This document shows positions 51,866 through 60,619 of a stretch of 64,000 nt of DNA, one piece after another. A model generated the notes under the pieces. It had not been told where the DNA came from, did not search any database, and saw nothing but the letters and a program-made list of their open reading frames with translations. The position numbers and the translations under genes were made by a program. How positions within the stretch are numbered: the first letter of the stretch is position 1; each line of letters begins with the position of its first letter. The DNA is from Bacteroidales bacterium. Its GTDB lineage: Bacteria > Bacteroidota > Bacteroidia > Bacteroidales > P3. The stretch spans positions 30,300 to 94,299 of the forward strand of contig JAQVXZ010000006.1 of NCBI GenBank assembly GCA_028708845.1, written 5' to 3'.

Positions 51866-52189
51866 TGTAATTGGTTTTAATTGGTTAATTAGTTATTATT
51901 ATTATTTATTTATTTCTAACGTAAAGATATATGATTTTATTGGCTTATTGTAGATTTATTTTATTTATTGTTTATTGTTGGGTTTGTAAAGGGATTAGTT
52001 TCTAGGTGGGTACTCATACTATCGTTTAAACCAATAATAAAACATTCATAATTAATTGCAAATTTATAGTTAAATTAAATTCTTCTACAAGGTTATTTTG
52101 GCTATTAATCTATTATGAATTATGTATTATCTTTTTCTTTATCTTTGCAATATAATAATCGATAGGGCTATTTTTATATTTTTGTAATT
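51866..52189. other. 324-nt gap between the lipoprotein and DUF4292 genes
   Basis: Divergent promoter region. Apart from the -7 element at 52140-52147 I see nothing I can name. Confidence 0.5.
52140..52147 (+). promoter_or_regulatory. Candidate -7 element for the DUF4292 gene
   Basis: TATCTTTG, 42 nt before the ATG. Confidence 0.55.
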
Positions 52190-52975
52190 ATGAAGGTTTT
52201 TGTTTCAAGTTTTAGGTTGTGGTTTTTAGTTTTGCTTGTTGTTATGGCTGTGGGGCTTGGTTCTTGTAAGACGGTGAAGACTGAGAGGAAGCAAGAGGAA
52301 AGGGTGCTTAGTGATATTCACAAGGGTTCGCCTGTGTTTAAGTCTTATTCTGCGAAGTTGGATATTGAGTATGGGGGAATGACTTTTAGTGGTACAATGA
52401 GAGTAATAAAAGATAAGGCTATTTGGGTTAGTGCTGGGAAGTTTGGTTTTGAGGGTGCAAGGCTAATGCTTACTAAGGATAGTGTTTGGTTTATTAACAA
52501 GTTGGAAAGGGAGTATTTTGTTGGGGGTTATGATTTCTTTAATGGTATTTTAGGCTTTAAGGTGAGTTATGATATGGTGGAGGGTTTGCTTCTGGGTAAG
52601 GATTTTGCAGATTATGATATTTCTGCTTCTAGTTATAGTATGGAAACTGATAAGGATATTGTGAGGATAATGTTTGAAAAGAGGGCTAATTTAAATGATG
52701 GTACTGCTCCAATACTTAAGCAGAACTTGTTTTATAATAAGGCTTTGAAGATTATTATTAGGAATTACTTTGAGGTTATTGGGTATTCTAATAGCTTGGA
52801 TGTTTACTATGATTCATATTTACCAATAGAGGGGTATTCTTTTCCAAGCAATATGAGGATTAATGCTTTTGCGGGCAAGACGATGAAGGTTGGTATTAAG
52901 GCTAAGAACCAAAAAATTAACGATACCTTCGATATGCCTTTCTCTGCTCCTAAGGGTTATAATTTAATTAAGTGA
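52190..52975 (+). CDS. DUF4292 lipoprotein
   Basis: 261 residues. Lipobox GLGSC near residue 26. FSGTMRVIKDKAIWVSAGKFGFEGARLMLTK-type strands (split here: KDKAIWVSAGK, FEGARLMLTKD) are the DUF4292 core, a LolB/LppX-like fold. Family members sit with TPR and M23 genes in Bacteroidetes and may carry lipid or lipoprotein to the outer membrane; function is inferred. Coding strand is extremely G-rich (20 G against 4 C in 52201-52260). The 3' end overlaps the apbE stop by 12 nt. Confidence 0.85.
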   Translation: MKVFVSSFRLWFLVLLVVMAVGLGSCKTVKTERKQEERVLSDIHKGSPVFKSYSAKLDIEYGGMTFSGTMRVIKDKAIWVSAGKFGFEGARLMLTKDSVWFINKLEREYFVGGYDFFNGILGFKVSYDMVEGLLLGKDFADYDISASSYSMETDKDIVRIMFEKRANLNDGTAPILKQNLFYNKALKIIIRNYFEVIGYSNSLDVYYDSYLPIEGYSFPSNMRINAFAGKTMKVGIKAKNQKINDTFDMPFSAPKGYNLIK

Positions 52976-53983
52976 TTTGAGATCTTTTATTAGGTTGGGA
53001 GTGGTATAGGTTTTATACTGGTTGTTTTCCCAATAGATGAAGTGTGCTTTTAGCTCGGGGTGATGTTTTAAGAATTCTTTTGCTTTCTCAAGTCCCATTA
53101 CCATAAATGATGTTGCTAGTCCATCGGCTAATATTGCACTTGGGCTTATTACAGATACTGACAAAAGGGTATGTTCTACGCTCTTGCCTGTCTTTGGGTC
53201 TATGGTGTGTGATTTCTTTTCTCCGTTTTCATCAATATAGTATTTACGATAACTGCCTGAGGTAACTATTGAGGTATTGTTAAGTTCTACATAGGTATTG
53301 TACTGTCTTTCTTGGTTGGCTGAGTCGGAGGGCTGCTCAATTGCACATAGCCAGCTCTTATTGTTTTCTTTCTTCCCATTTGCTCTTACCTCTCCTGTTA
53401 TATCTACTATGAAGTTCTTTATGTCTTTGGAGAGTAATAGCTCGCTTATCTTGTCGGTTGTATAGCCTTGTGCTATGGCGTTAAGGTCTATTTTAGTTTG
53501 TGGGTATTTCTTTTTCAATCTTTTGTTTTCTATGCTTACTGTTTGGTAGCCGACGTATTGTAGGAGTGAGTCTATTTCTTTTTGGCTTAGCTTTTCTCTT
53601 TTCTTGGCTGCAAATCCGTGTTTTTCAACCAAGGCTCCTATTGTGCAGTCTAAACTTCCTGAGCTTAGGGCTGATATTTCTTGGCTCTTTGTGAAGCATT
53701 CAATAAAGATGGTGTCTAAGACTGGGTCGAGGTTTTGGTTTATTTGGTTTATTATGCTTCCTTTTTCCCATAGTGATACGCTTTTATCTATTTGTTTGAA
53801 GAGTTGGAGTATATCTTTCTTTGCTTCGCTGTGCTGCTTTGGCGTTGCGTAATAGACTATATGGTAATAGCTTCCTTGTATTATACCGTCTAAGCTGTGT
53901 TTCTCTATTTTATTTGACTGGCATGAGAAAAACAAAGGTATTATTAATAGACTAAGGATTAAGTGCTTTAAGGATGAGTTCAT
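52964..53983 (-). CDS. apbE: FAD:protein FMN transferase
   Basis: Attaches FMN covalently to threonine of periplasmic flavoproteins such as NqrB/NqrC and RnfG. 339 residues, a lipoprotein (lipobox FFSC, Cys ~20). Motifs: GSYYHIVYYA near 35, DLNAIAQGYTTD near 167, VDITGEVRANG near 192, and HTIDPKTGKSVEH near 260 with the metal-binding aspartate. It overlaps the upstream TPR gene by 32 nt. Confidence 0.93.
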   Translation of the reverse strand: MNSSLKHLILSLLIIPLFFSCQSNKIEKHSLDGIIQGSYYHIVYYATPKQHSEAKKDILQLFKQIDKSVSLWEKGSIINQINQNLDPVLDTIFIECFTKSQEISALSSGSLDCTIGALVEKHGFAAKKREKLSQKEIDSLLQYVGYQTVSIENKRLKKKYPQTKIDLNAIAQGYTTDKISELLLSKDIKNFIVDITGEVRANGKKENNKSWLCAIEQPSDSANQERQYNTYVELNNTSIVTSGSYRKYYIDENGEKKSHTIDPKTGKSVEHTLLSVSVISPSAILADGLATSFMVMGLEKAKEFLKHHPELKAHFIYWENNQYKTYTTPNLIKDLKSLN

Positions 53984-55607
53984 AGTGTTCTTTTATTGTT
54001 TCTGACCAGCTATCTTTTTGGTCTATTATACTTTGCATTACAGTATATGCCTTTTGATAGTCTTTCTTTACATATAAGACCCAAGCGTAGGTATCTACAT
54101 AGGTTGGGTTGTTTGGATATTTATCATAGACTGCCTTACCCATTTTATCTGCTTTGTCTAAGTCCTTTTCTTCAAGTGAGAGGTAGTAGGCGTAGTTATT
54201 GAGGGTGATATAGTTCTTTGGATTTATTTTTAAGACTTTATCGAAATATGTATATGCTTTTTCTTTTTCATTTAATCTATAATAAACCTCGCCTAGGTTG
54301 GAATAGAAGTCTTCTTGGAGTATTTTGTCTTCCACAACCAAACTAAGTCCGTTTTCTAAGGCTTTCTGTGCTTGTGAGTATTCTTCTTTCAATAGGTAAT
54401 TTACTCCAAGGAAAAGATATGGTAAGGGTTGTTCTGGGAATAGCTCTATTGTTTTTTTGGCATCAAGTATTAGGGTGTCGACTTGGTTAAGGGTCGATTG
54501 TGCATATAGTAGGTTTTGATATAGGTCGTAGGGACTAGGTTGTTTTGGCTTTGAGTTATCCCCTATTGCTATGGCTTTTCTTATTGCTTTAACGGTCTCT
54601 TCAAACTGGTTTTCTTTCATATAGCAGGTGGAGAGTAGCTCCCAAACGATTTTCTCTTCTGGGTACAAGAGGGCAAGGGATTTTAATAGGGAGAAGAAAC
54701 GCTCAAATTCCTCTTCGTCTACATCGACTGTTTTGCCGTAGATTGCTATTAGGACTTGCATCTTGGTTTGGTAATCGAGCTCTTTATTGGCAAAGGCTTT
54801 TTCGAGGTGGGAATAGGTTTCTGGTCTATTTTCTTGAATAAGATAGTAGTTGGCTAAGGATACATGTATATAAGGGTCGTAAGGGTCTATTGCCTCTATT
54901 TTTTTATAGTATTCAAGGGCTTTTGTATAGTTCTTCTTATTCATATTAATTTCGGCAAGTATGGCAAGATAGCTTTTTTGTGAGGGGGAAGTGGTTTGGA
55001 GTTTGTTTATCTCTTGTTCTGCCTTGTCGTAGTTTTTCTTATCCATGAAGTAACGGAACTTAATCATTATAGCATCTTCACTTATGCCCCATTTCTTTTC
55101 CATCCTATCGAAGGTCTTGAGCATCTTGTCTTCGTTTCCTTGAAGGGAATAGATTTGAACTAGTTGCTGATAATATTCTATTTCGTTTGGGTTAATAATA
55201 ATTAGAGCCTCAAGCACCTTTGCTGCATTATCATAGTCGTTCATATTAAGGTATATCTCTCCAAGTTGTAGTCTATACCAAATATTATTAGGCTGAAGCT
55301 CTATTGCTTTCTGGGTTAGCTCAATTGCCTTTTGAGAGTTTTTCTTATTATACATCACGCTTGCCTTATCGAAATAAGCAGCTGCATAATTAGGATTAAT
55401 GCTTATAACTTGGTCGTATAGTTCTACTGCCTTATCTAAGTTACCTAATTGCTTTTGGGTAGAGGCATCTAAGAAGAGTCCGTCAAGTTTTAGTTCTGCG
55501 GATGTGTATTCTTTAGCTTTCTTAGGCTGAGTTTGTTTTGAAGCGCAGCCTGCCATTAATAATATTATAAATGATGATAAAAATAATGTTCTTATGTTTT
55601 TTTTCAT
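53952..55607 (-). CDS. Tetratricopeptide-repeat lipoprotein
   Basis: 551 residues. Lipobox MAGC (Cys ~21), then about eight or more TPRs (for example AAAYFDKASVMYNKKNSQKA, LGEIYLNMNDYDNAAKVLEA, NYAYYLSLEEKDLDKADKMG). Likely a periplasmic or outer-membrane scaffold. The start overlaps the stop of the nucleotidyltransferase gene by four bases, making a three-gene operon with apbE. Confidence 0.88.
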   Translation of the reverse strand: MKKNIRTLFLSSFIILLMAGCASKQTQPKKAKEYTSAELKLDGLFLDASTQKQLGNLDKAVELYDQVISINPNYAAAYFDKASVMYNKKNSQKAIELTQKAIELQPNNIWYRLQLGEIYLNMNDYDNAAKVLEALIIINPNEIEYYQQLVQIYSLQGNEDKMLKTFDRMEKKWGISEDAIMIKFRYFMDKKNYDKAEQEINKLQTTSPSQKSYLAILAEINMNKKNYTKALEYYKKIEAIDPYDPYIHVSLANYYLIQENRPETYSHLEKAFANKELDYQTKMQVLIAIYGKTVDVDEEEFERFFSLLKSLALLYPEEKIVWELLSTCYMKENQFEETVKAIRKAIAIGDNSKPKQPSPYDLYQNLLYAQSTLNQVDTLILDAKKTIELFPEQPLPYLFLGVNYLLKEEYSQAQKALENGLSLVVEDKILQEDFYSNLGEVYYRLNEKEKAYTYFDKVLKINPKNYITLNNYAYYLSLEEKDLDKADKMGKAVYDKYPNNPTYVDTYAWVLYVKKDYQKAYTVMQSIIDQKDSWSETIKEHYELILKALNP

Positions 55608-56611
55608 AGTTTTATTTCCGAATAATCTCCCAAACTCAGCTCTTGAGTTGTTCCTTCAATAGTTACGTGATTACCTATCATAGAATTGCTTGTTCTAACA
55701 TTTGATAACGATGTATTGGTTTGTATAATTGCATTGGAGATTATGGAATCCTTTATTATTGTGTTTTCACCTATTGAAACAAATGGTCCTATCTTAGAAT
55801 TTATTAGTTTAACGCCTGATCCAATATAGCATGGCTCAATAATTATGGAGTCTTGCATTTGAATAGTCTTACCTATTAGCTTTTCTTTGTTTTTCTTTAT
55901 TTCAAGTATTCTTTGGTTGGTATTAACGGTTGCGTTCTTATTGCCACAGTCTAACCATTCCTTTACATCGTTGGTTATAAATTTAAGACCTTTGTTTAAC
56001 ATATTTTCAAGGGCATCGGTTAATTGGTATTCCCCTGATTTACTTATATTATTATCTATTAGGTATTGGAGTTCGTTTCTTAGGTTATCTCCATCTCGGA
56101 AATAATATATACCAATTATTGCTTCATTTGAAACAAATTCTTTTGGCTTTTCAACAAATCCTTGAATAGTCTGGTCTTCGTTTTTCTTAACTACTCCAAA
56201 TGCTGATGGGTCTTCTACCTTATGTGTCCAGATTATGCCATCTCTTTCTGTGTTTAGTTTAAAGCCTGCATCGAAAAGAGTGTCGGCAAAGGCAACGGTT
56301 ACTTTTCCTTTTAGGATTTCTTTAGCGCAAAGTATTGCATGAGCTGTTCCAAGTGGCTCTTCTTGATAGAATATCTCGCCCACTGCACCAAGGCGTGAGG
56401 CAATTTCTTTAAGCATATCCTCTACTTCTTTGCCAAAGTCACCTATAATAAATCCTATCTTATCTACCTTTTCATTACATACCTCAACAATGTCTTCACA
56501 TAAACGTTCTACTATTGGTTTTCCTGCAATTGGGATAAGAGGTTTTGGTATCGACAGGGTGTGTGGACGCATCCTTTTTCCCATTCCTGCCATTGGTATT
56601 ACTATATTCAT
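55604..56611 (-). CDS. Sugar-phosphate nucleotidyltransferase
   Basis: 335 residues. IPMAGMGKRMRPHTLSIPKP is the classical NTP-binding signature of the glucose-1-phosphate nucleotidylyltransferase family. The C-terminal ~85 residues (VKLINSKIGPFVSIGENTII) form a hexapeptide left-handed beta-helix, as in GlmU or RmlA-like fusions. The sugar (glucose-1-P, mannose-1-P or GlcNAc-1-P) is undetermined. Confidence 0.88.
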   Translation of the reverse strand: MNIVIPMAGMGKRMRPHTLSIPKPLIPIAGKPIVERLCEDIVEVCNEKVDKIGFIIGDFGKEVEDMLKEIASRLGAVGEIFYQEEPLGTAHAILCAKEILKGKVTVAFADTLFDAGFKLNTERDGIIWTHKVEDPSAFGVVKKNEDQTIQGFVEKPKEFVSNEAIIGIYYFRDGDNLRNELQYLIDNNISKSGEYQLTDALENMLNKGLKFITNDVKEWLDCGNKNATVNTNQRILEIKKNKEKLIGKTIQMQDSIIIEPCYIGSGVKLINSKIGPFVSIGENTIIKDSIISNAIIQTNTSLSNVRTSNSMIGNHVTIEGTTQELSLGDYSEIKL

Positions 56612-56651
56612 GTCTTTTTTATTTTGTTAAATAATTCTTTATTCTAACTTA

Positions 56652-56659
56652 CAAAAGTA
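56652..56659 (-). promoter_or_regulatory. Candidate -7 element for the nucleotidyltransferase-TPR-apbE operon
   Basis: TACTTTTG on the minus strand, 40 nt before the start. Confidence 0.55.
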
Positions 56660-56748
56660 CAAAAAATACTAAAGTAATAGGCTCTTTCGTTCATATCTTG
56701 GTTTTTTTTTGTAATTTTACATCCTCATTCTATAAACTATTGACAATA

Positions 56749-58302
56749 ATGCACAAGATTAAATTACTAACCCTTTTCACCTTTCTAGTTTCATTGCCAC
56801 TTGTTTCCTTTTCACAAAAAGATGGTTCAATTGATGTTATAAGAAATTTTGAACGAAATTACGACTCACTCCTTTCAACATTATATTTAAGACAAAACTC
56901 CAAAGTCATAAGGAATACTTATAATAAAGAGTCAGATAATCTTTGTTCTCCTAATTCTGCAAAAAATACTAGTGATACAATATTTGCACGACGCCTAAGG
57001 CAACTTCCTAGCTCCATTAAACTTACCTATAACCCTCAAGTTAGAAGTATAATTGAATATTATATTGATAGAATTCCAGATAAAGTTAGTGTTATGCTTG
57101 GTTTAAGCAAGTATTACTTCCCTATTTTTGAATCAATATTAGACCAATATAATGTACCTCACGAACTAAAATACTTAGTGGTTATTGAGTCTGCTCTTAA
57201 CCCAAATGCGGTATCAAGTGCAGGTGCAACAGGTCTATGGCAGTTTATGTATTCCACAGGAAGGATGTATGACCTAAGAGTTAATTCGAATGTGGATGAT
57301 AGGCGTGACCCAATTAAAGCCTCTGTTGCTGCGGCTAAGTATTTGAGAGACTTAAACAAGATATATAATGACTGGGAGCTTGCCTTAGCTGCTTATAACT
57401 GTGGTCCTGGTAATGTTAATAAGGCAATAAGACGTTCTGGTAAGAGAGATTTTTGGGGAATATATGACTACCTTCCAAGAGAAACAAGGGGTTATGTTCC
57501 GGCTTATGTTGCAGCAGCTTATGTGATGAATTATTATAAGGAGCATAATATTATTCCTGCTCCTCTTTCCAAACCTGTTGTTACAGATACGGTTTTAGTT
57601 AGCAAGGACTTGCATTTCGACCAAATTGCAGGAGTATTAAACATTTCGGCAGAAGAGATTAAAGACCTCAACCCTCAATTTAAGAGAGATATGATTATGG
57701 GTACTCAAGACGAGTATTTTATAAAATTACCTATCAAGTATATTAAGGATTTCATTAGCTTAGAAGACTCTATTGCTGTTTATAATATTGCTCAGTACTT
57801 TGATGTTGAAGATGACACAAAAGAATACGTAAGCAAGGAAGTTAAGCTTTCTCATAAGGTTAGAAGAGGTGAAAGCTGGACATCAATAGCTAATAGGTAT
57901 GCAGTTTCGGTTAGTGATCTTAGGAAGTGGAATGGAAATAGGAAATACCCTCTTGCGGGAGAAACTCTTGCTATTTATCAGAAAAAGAAAGTAGAAGTAG
58001 ATAAGAAAGAGGAGGAAAACAAGGGTCCATTTGCCGAAGAAACAAGTGTTAGTAATGATGCTACAAACAAAATAGATGCCAAGGGAAGCTCTCCAATTGC
58101 AAAGAAGATTGATTCTAAGCAAGACACAAAGAAAAAAACTAGTCCTAAGCCTAAATCAGTTTTTCATACCGTTAGAAAAGGAGATAATATATCTTCAATT
58201 GCAAAGAGATATAATGTTACTATGAATGATGTTATCAGACTTAATAACCTAAAAGGAAGGAATCCTGTTATTAAAATTGGTCAATCATTAAAGATAAAAT
58301 AG
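56749..58302 (+). CDS. Lytic transglycosylase with LysM domains (MltD-like)
   Basis: Murein-cleaving enzyme. About 517 residues from the ATG at 56749 (MHKIKLLTLF, a signal peptide); the frame is open to 56698 but that part is not signal-like. The SLT domain (~125-275) has the catalytic Glu in VIESALNPNAVSSAGATGLW and AAYNCGPGNVNKAI. Two LysM domains follow at ~377-420 (HKVRRGESWTSIANRY) and ~474-516 (HTVRKGDNISSIAKRY). The order is that of MltD. Confidence 0.93.
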   Translation: MHKIKLLTLFTFLVSLPLVSFSQKDGSIDVIRNFERNYDSLLSTLYLRQNSKVIRNTYNKESDNLCSPNSAKNTSDTIFARRLRQLPSSIKLTYNPQVRSIIEYYIDRIPDKVSVMLGLSKYYFPIFESILDQYNVPHELKYLVVIESALNPNAVSSAGATGLWQFMYSTGRMYDLRVNSNVDDRRDPIKASVAAAKYLRDLNKIYNDWELALAAYNCGPGNVNKAIRRSGKRDFWGIYDYLPRETRGYVPAYVAAAYVMNYYKEHNIIPAPLSKPVVTDTVLVSKDLHFDQIAGVLNISAEEIKDLNPQFKRDMIMGTQDEYFIKLPIKYIKDFISLEDSIAVYNIAQYFDVEDDTKEYVSKEVKLSHKVRRGESWTSIANRYAVSVSDLRKWNGNRKYPLAGETLAIYQKKKVEVDKKEEENKGPFAEETSVSNDATNKIDAKGSSPIAKKIDSKQDTKKKTSPKPKSVFHTVRKGDNISSIAKRYNVTMNDVIRLNNLKGRNPVIKIGQSLKIK

Positions 58303-58327
58303 ATAACCCTTAAAGACTATTTCTTTT

Positions 58328-59275
58328 TTAGAATATCGATAGCTTAATGTATTTCCTTGGATTTGCTTTTATATCTTCAATAAGTAGGTCAAGGCTTTTG
58401 GTTGAAGACTCTAAGTTCTTATAAAGCTTATCATCTTTTATTAAGAGCCCTGCATTACCTTCTCCATTTTCAATTGCTTTAAGAACATTTGATAAGGTTT
58501 TTAAGCTTAGGTTTGTTTCGGTAATGGTTGTTCCCAAATTAGCCTTAGCAATTGTATCGCTAATATTGCTGAAATTATTTATAGCGTTGGTCAAAGCTAC
58601 ATTGTTTTCTTTCAAATTACTAGTTATGCTTTCTGCGTTTGCTAGTATGGTTTTAATCTTAGCTTGCTCACTTTCAATAATCTTATCAAGGTTTAGGCTT
58701 ATATTTTCAACACTCTGTGCAGTATTCTTTATGCTTTCCATGGTTAGCATTATGTTTTCTTGTGTCTTACGATCCATAACATTGTTTACTCCTATCAAAA
58801 TGGAATCGAAAGTTGTCATAACATTATTTAGCTTAACCGCAATTGGAGCTAGGTTATTAGCCAACTGGTCTAACATACCATTTTCAATGCCAGAAGGGAT
58901 GGTGTCTCTCTTGTTGAAATTGTTCTTAGACATACCCATATTGATTTTGAGCGCCTTGGATCCAAGTATATCGGAAGCAAATATAGCAATCTTTGAATCC
59001 ACTGGTATCTTAACATCACTTGTAACTGCTATCCAAACAAGGAATTTCTTCGCATTTTGGTCTAACATGGTAATGTCTTTGATATAACCCACTTTCATAC
59101 CGTTAAGGTAGATATAGTTGGACTTATAAAGTCCTGACACATCATCAAAAACCGTATAGTAACTTGTTTCAACATTAAAAATATCTTTACCTTTTAGAAA
59201 CATTATTCCAAAATAAAGGACTAAAATTGTTATTAGACCTATTAGTCCTACTTTATATTCTGTTTTTATTTTCAC
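58328..59275 (-). CDS. MlaD/MCE-family protein
   Basis: 315 residues. One N-terminal transmembrane helix, then the MCE domain (~37-115, DVSGLYKSNYIYLNGMKVGY) and a long coiled coil. MCE proteins carry lipids between membranes. The gene is 5 nt after the amidase stop and faces the LptD-like gene's operon neighbours, the standard Bacteroidetes order. Confidence 0.9.
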   Translation of the reverse strand: MKIKTEYKVGLIGLITILVLYFGIMFLKGKDIFNVETSYYTVFDDVSGLYKSNYIYLNGMKVGYIKDITMLDQNAKKFLVWIAVTSDVKIPVDSKIAIFASDILGSKALKINMGMSKNNFNKRDTIPSGIENGMLDQLANNLAPIAVKLNNVMTTFDSILIGVNNVMDRKTQENIMLTMESIKNTAQSVENISLNLDKIIESEQAKIKTILANAESITSNLKENNVALTNAINNFSNISDTIAKANLGTTITETNLSLKTLSNVLKAIENGEGNAGLLIKDDKLYKNLESSTKSLDLLIEDIKANPRKYIKLSIF

Positions 59276-59280
59276 AGCTT

Positions 59281-60510
59281 TTATTTTTTATTGTTATTTT
59301 CTATTTCTTTTGCTTTGGCTAGGCTTATTCTTTCATCGTTATTGAATATAACAACAAAAGCGTCCTTATATCCTTTTTTCTTAATCTTCTCTCTATAATC
59401 CATTGCTGACTTAAAGTCTTTAAATGAACCTGAGGTGTATTTCCATAAATCATTATCGTTATACATCCAAATTGAATCCAAGCCCTTAAATATATTAGAT
59501 TCTGGCGATTTTTTTGCTTTGTCGGTATAGAACTGAACCCTATATACTAACCCACATTCATTCATTATAGTATCTGCGGCGTTAGATTCTTGTTTTAGGC
59601 TATCCTTAAGCTTTTGAGCCAGTAGCTTTGCTGCCTCTTCTTTTTCCTTAGCTAATGCCTCTCTTTCTCTGGCTAGCTTGTCTGCTTTTATTGCCTCATG
59701 AGGTATTAAACTTGCTATGCTAGGAAGAGGTCTAATGACTCCTTCCAAATGGTTTTTATATTGTTGTATGGCAAGGAAGATAGATGCTGCAATTTCATAT
59801 TGTCCCAATTGGCTATTGAGATATAGTTCTTCTTTAGGATTAGATATAAACCCAACTTCGGTTAGGATTGCAGGCACAGATGTTTTGTATAGTACAAGAT
59901 ATGGAGCTTGTTTCACTCCCCTATTTAGCATTTTAGTATTTGATATGAACTGCTCTTGAAGCTTTGAGGCTAAAACTAGACTTTGTTCTAGATATGCGTT
60001 TTGATAGAATGCAAAGAATATATTTGATTCAGGTGAGTTTGGGTCGAAACCATCGTACTTCTCAGCATAGTTTGCCTCCAATAATATATCGGCATTCTCT
60101 TTCTTAGCAGCCTCAATATTAGCTTGGGTTTTTGCAAGCCCCATCACAAAGGTTTCTGTTCCAGATGCATCCTTATTCTTGGAAGCATTGCAGTGAATGG
60201 AAATAAACATATCTGCCTTTTCCCTATTTGCTAATTGAGAACGGCGAATAAGGTCTACATCATGGTCAGTTTTCCTTGTATATACTACTTCCAAAGGTTT
60301 CAAATGCTGGTTAATCAGTTCTCCTAATTTCAAACTAATAGCAAGATTCAAATCCTTCTCCTTACTAATCTTGCCTATTGCTCCTGGCTTATCTCCTCCG
60401 TGACCTGGGTCTATAACAATCTTCTTCAACCTCTTAGGAGAAGAATCTTGAGCCTCAACATTCGAACTTAGTCCTACGAAGAAAATACATAATAATAAAA
60501 AGTACCTCAT
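59281..60510 (-). CDS. N-acetylmuramoyl-L-alanine amidase with C-terminal SPOR-like domain
   Basis: 409 residues. A signal peptide, then amidase_3 (~27-245) with the zinc ligands in VIDPGHGGDKPGA, a Glu in LTEVGFISN, and HCNASKN. The middle (~265-300) is a Lys/Glu coiled segment. The C-terminus (~315-400, VYRVQFYTDKAKKSPES...WKYTSGSFKDFKSAMDY) looks like a SPOR domain that binds denuded peptidoglycan. Cleaves stem peptides at division. Confidence 0.93.
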   Translation of the reverse strand: MRYFLLLCIFFVGLSSNVEAQDSSPKRLKKIVIDPGHGGDKPGAIGKISKEKDLNLAISLKLGELINQHLKPLEVVYTRKTDHDVDLIRRSQLANREKADMFISIHCNASKNKDASGTETFVMGLAKTQANIEAAKKENADILLEANYAEKYDGFDPNSPESNIFFAFYQNAYLEQSLVLASKLQEQFISNTKMLNRGVKQAPYLVLYKTSVPAILTEVGFISNPKEELYLNSQLGQYEIAASIFLAIQQYKNHLEGVIRPLPSIASLIPHEAIKADKLAREREALAKEKEEAAKLLAQKLKDSLKQESNAADTIMNECGLVYRVQFYTDKAKKSPESNIFKGLDSIWMYNDNDLWKYTSGSFKDFKSAMDYREKIKKKGYKDAFVVIFNNDERISLAKAKEIENNNKK

Positions 60511-60569
60511 TTTAAATTTCGAATTTTAATTAGTTCTATGTTTATTCTTCTATTATGGGAATAAAACAT

Positions 60570-60577
60570 TATTTTTG
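60570..60577 (+). promoter_or_regulatory. Candidate -7 element for the LptD-like gene
   Basis: TATTTTTG, 42 nt before the TTG start, divergent from 60589-60596. Confidence 0.55.
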
Positions 60578-60588
60578 CAAACTCGTTA

Positions 60589-60596
60589 CAAAGGTA
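60589..60596 (-). promoter_or_regulatory. Candidate -7 element for the amidase-MlaD pair
   Basis: TACCTTTG on the minus strand, 78 nt before the amidase ATG. Confidence 0.5.
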
Positions 60597-60619
60597 GTTA
60601 ATTTATAAGAAACAGCAAT

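Noticed and set aside
53996..54202. Plus-strand 68-codon frame, and similar frames within apbE, TPR, lon and DUF349 genes
   Set aside because: Shadows of the real minus-strand genes, with no family features.
56698..56748. Longer start for the lytic transglycosylase
   Set aside because: The signal peptide begins at the ATG at 56749 and the added residues have no support.
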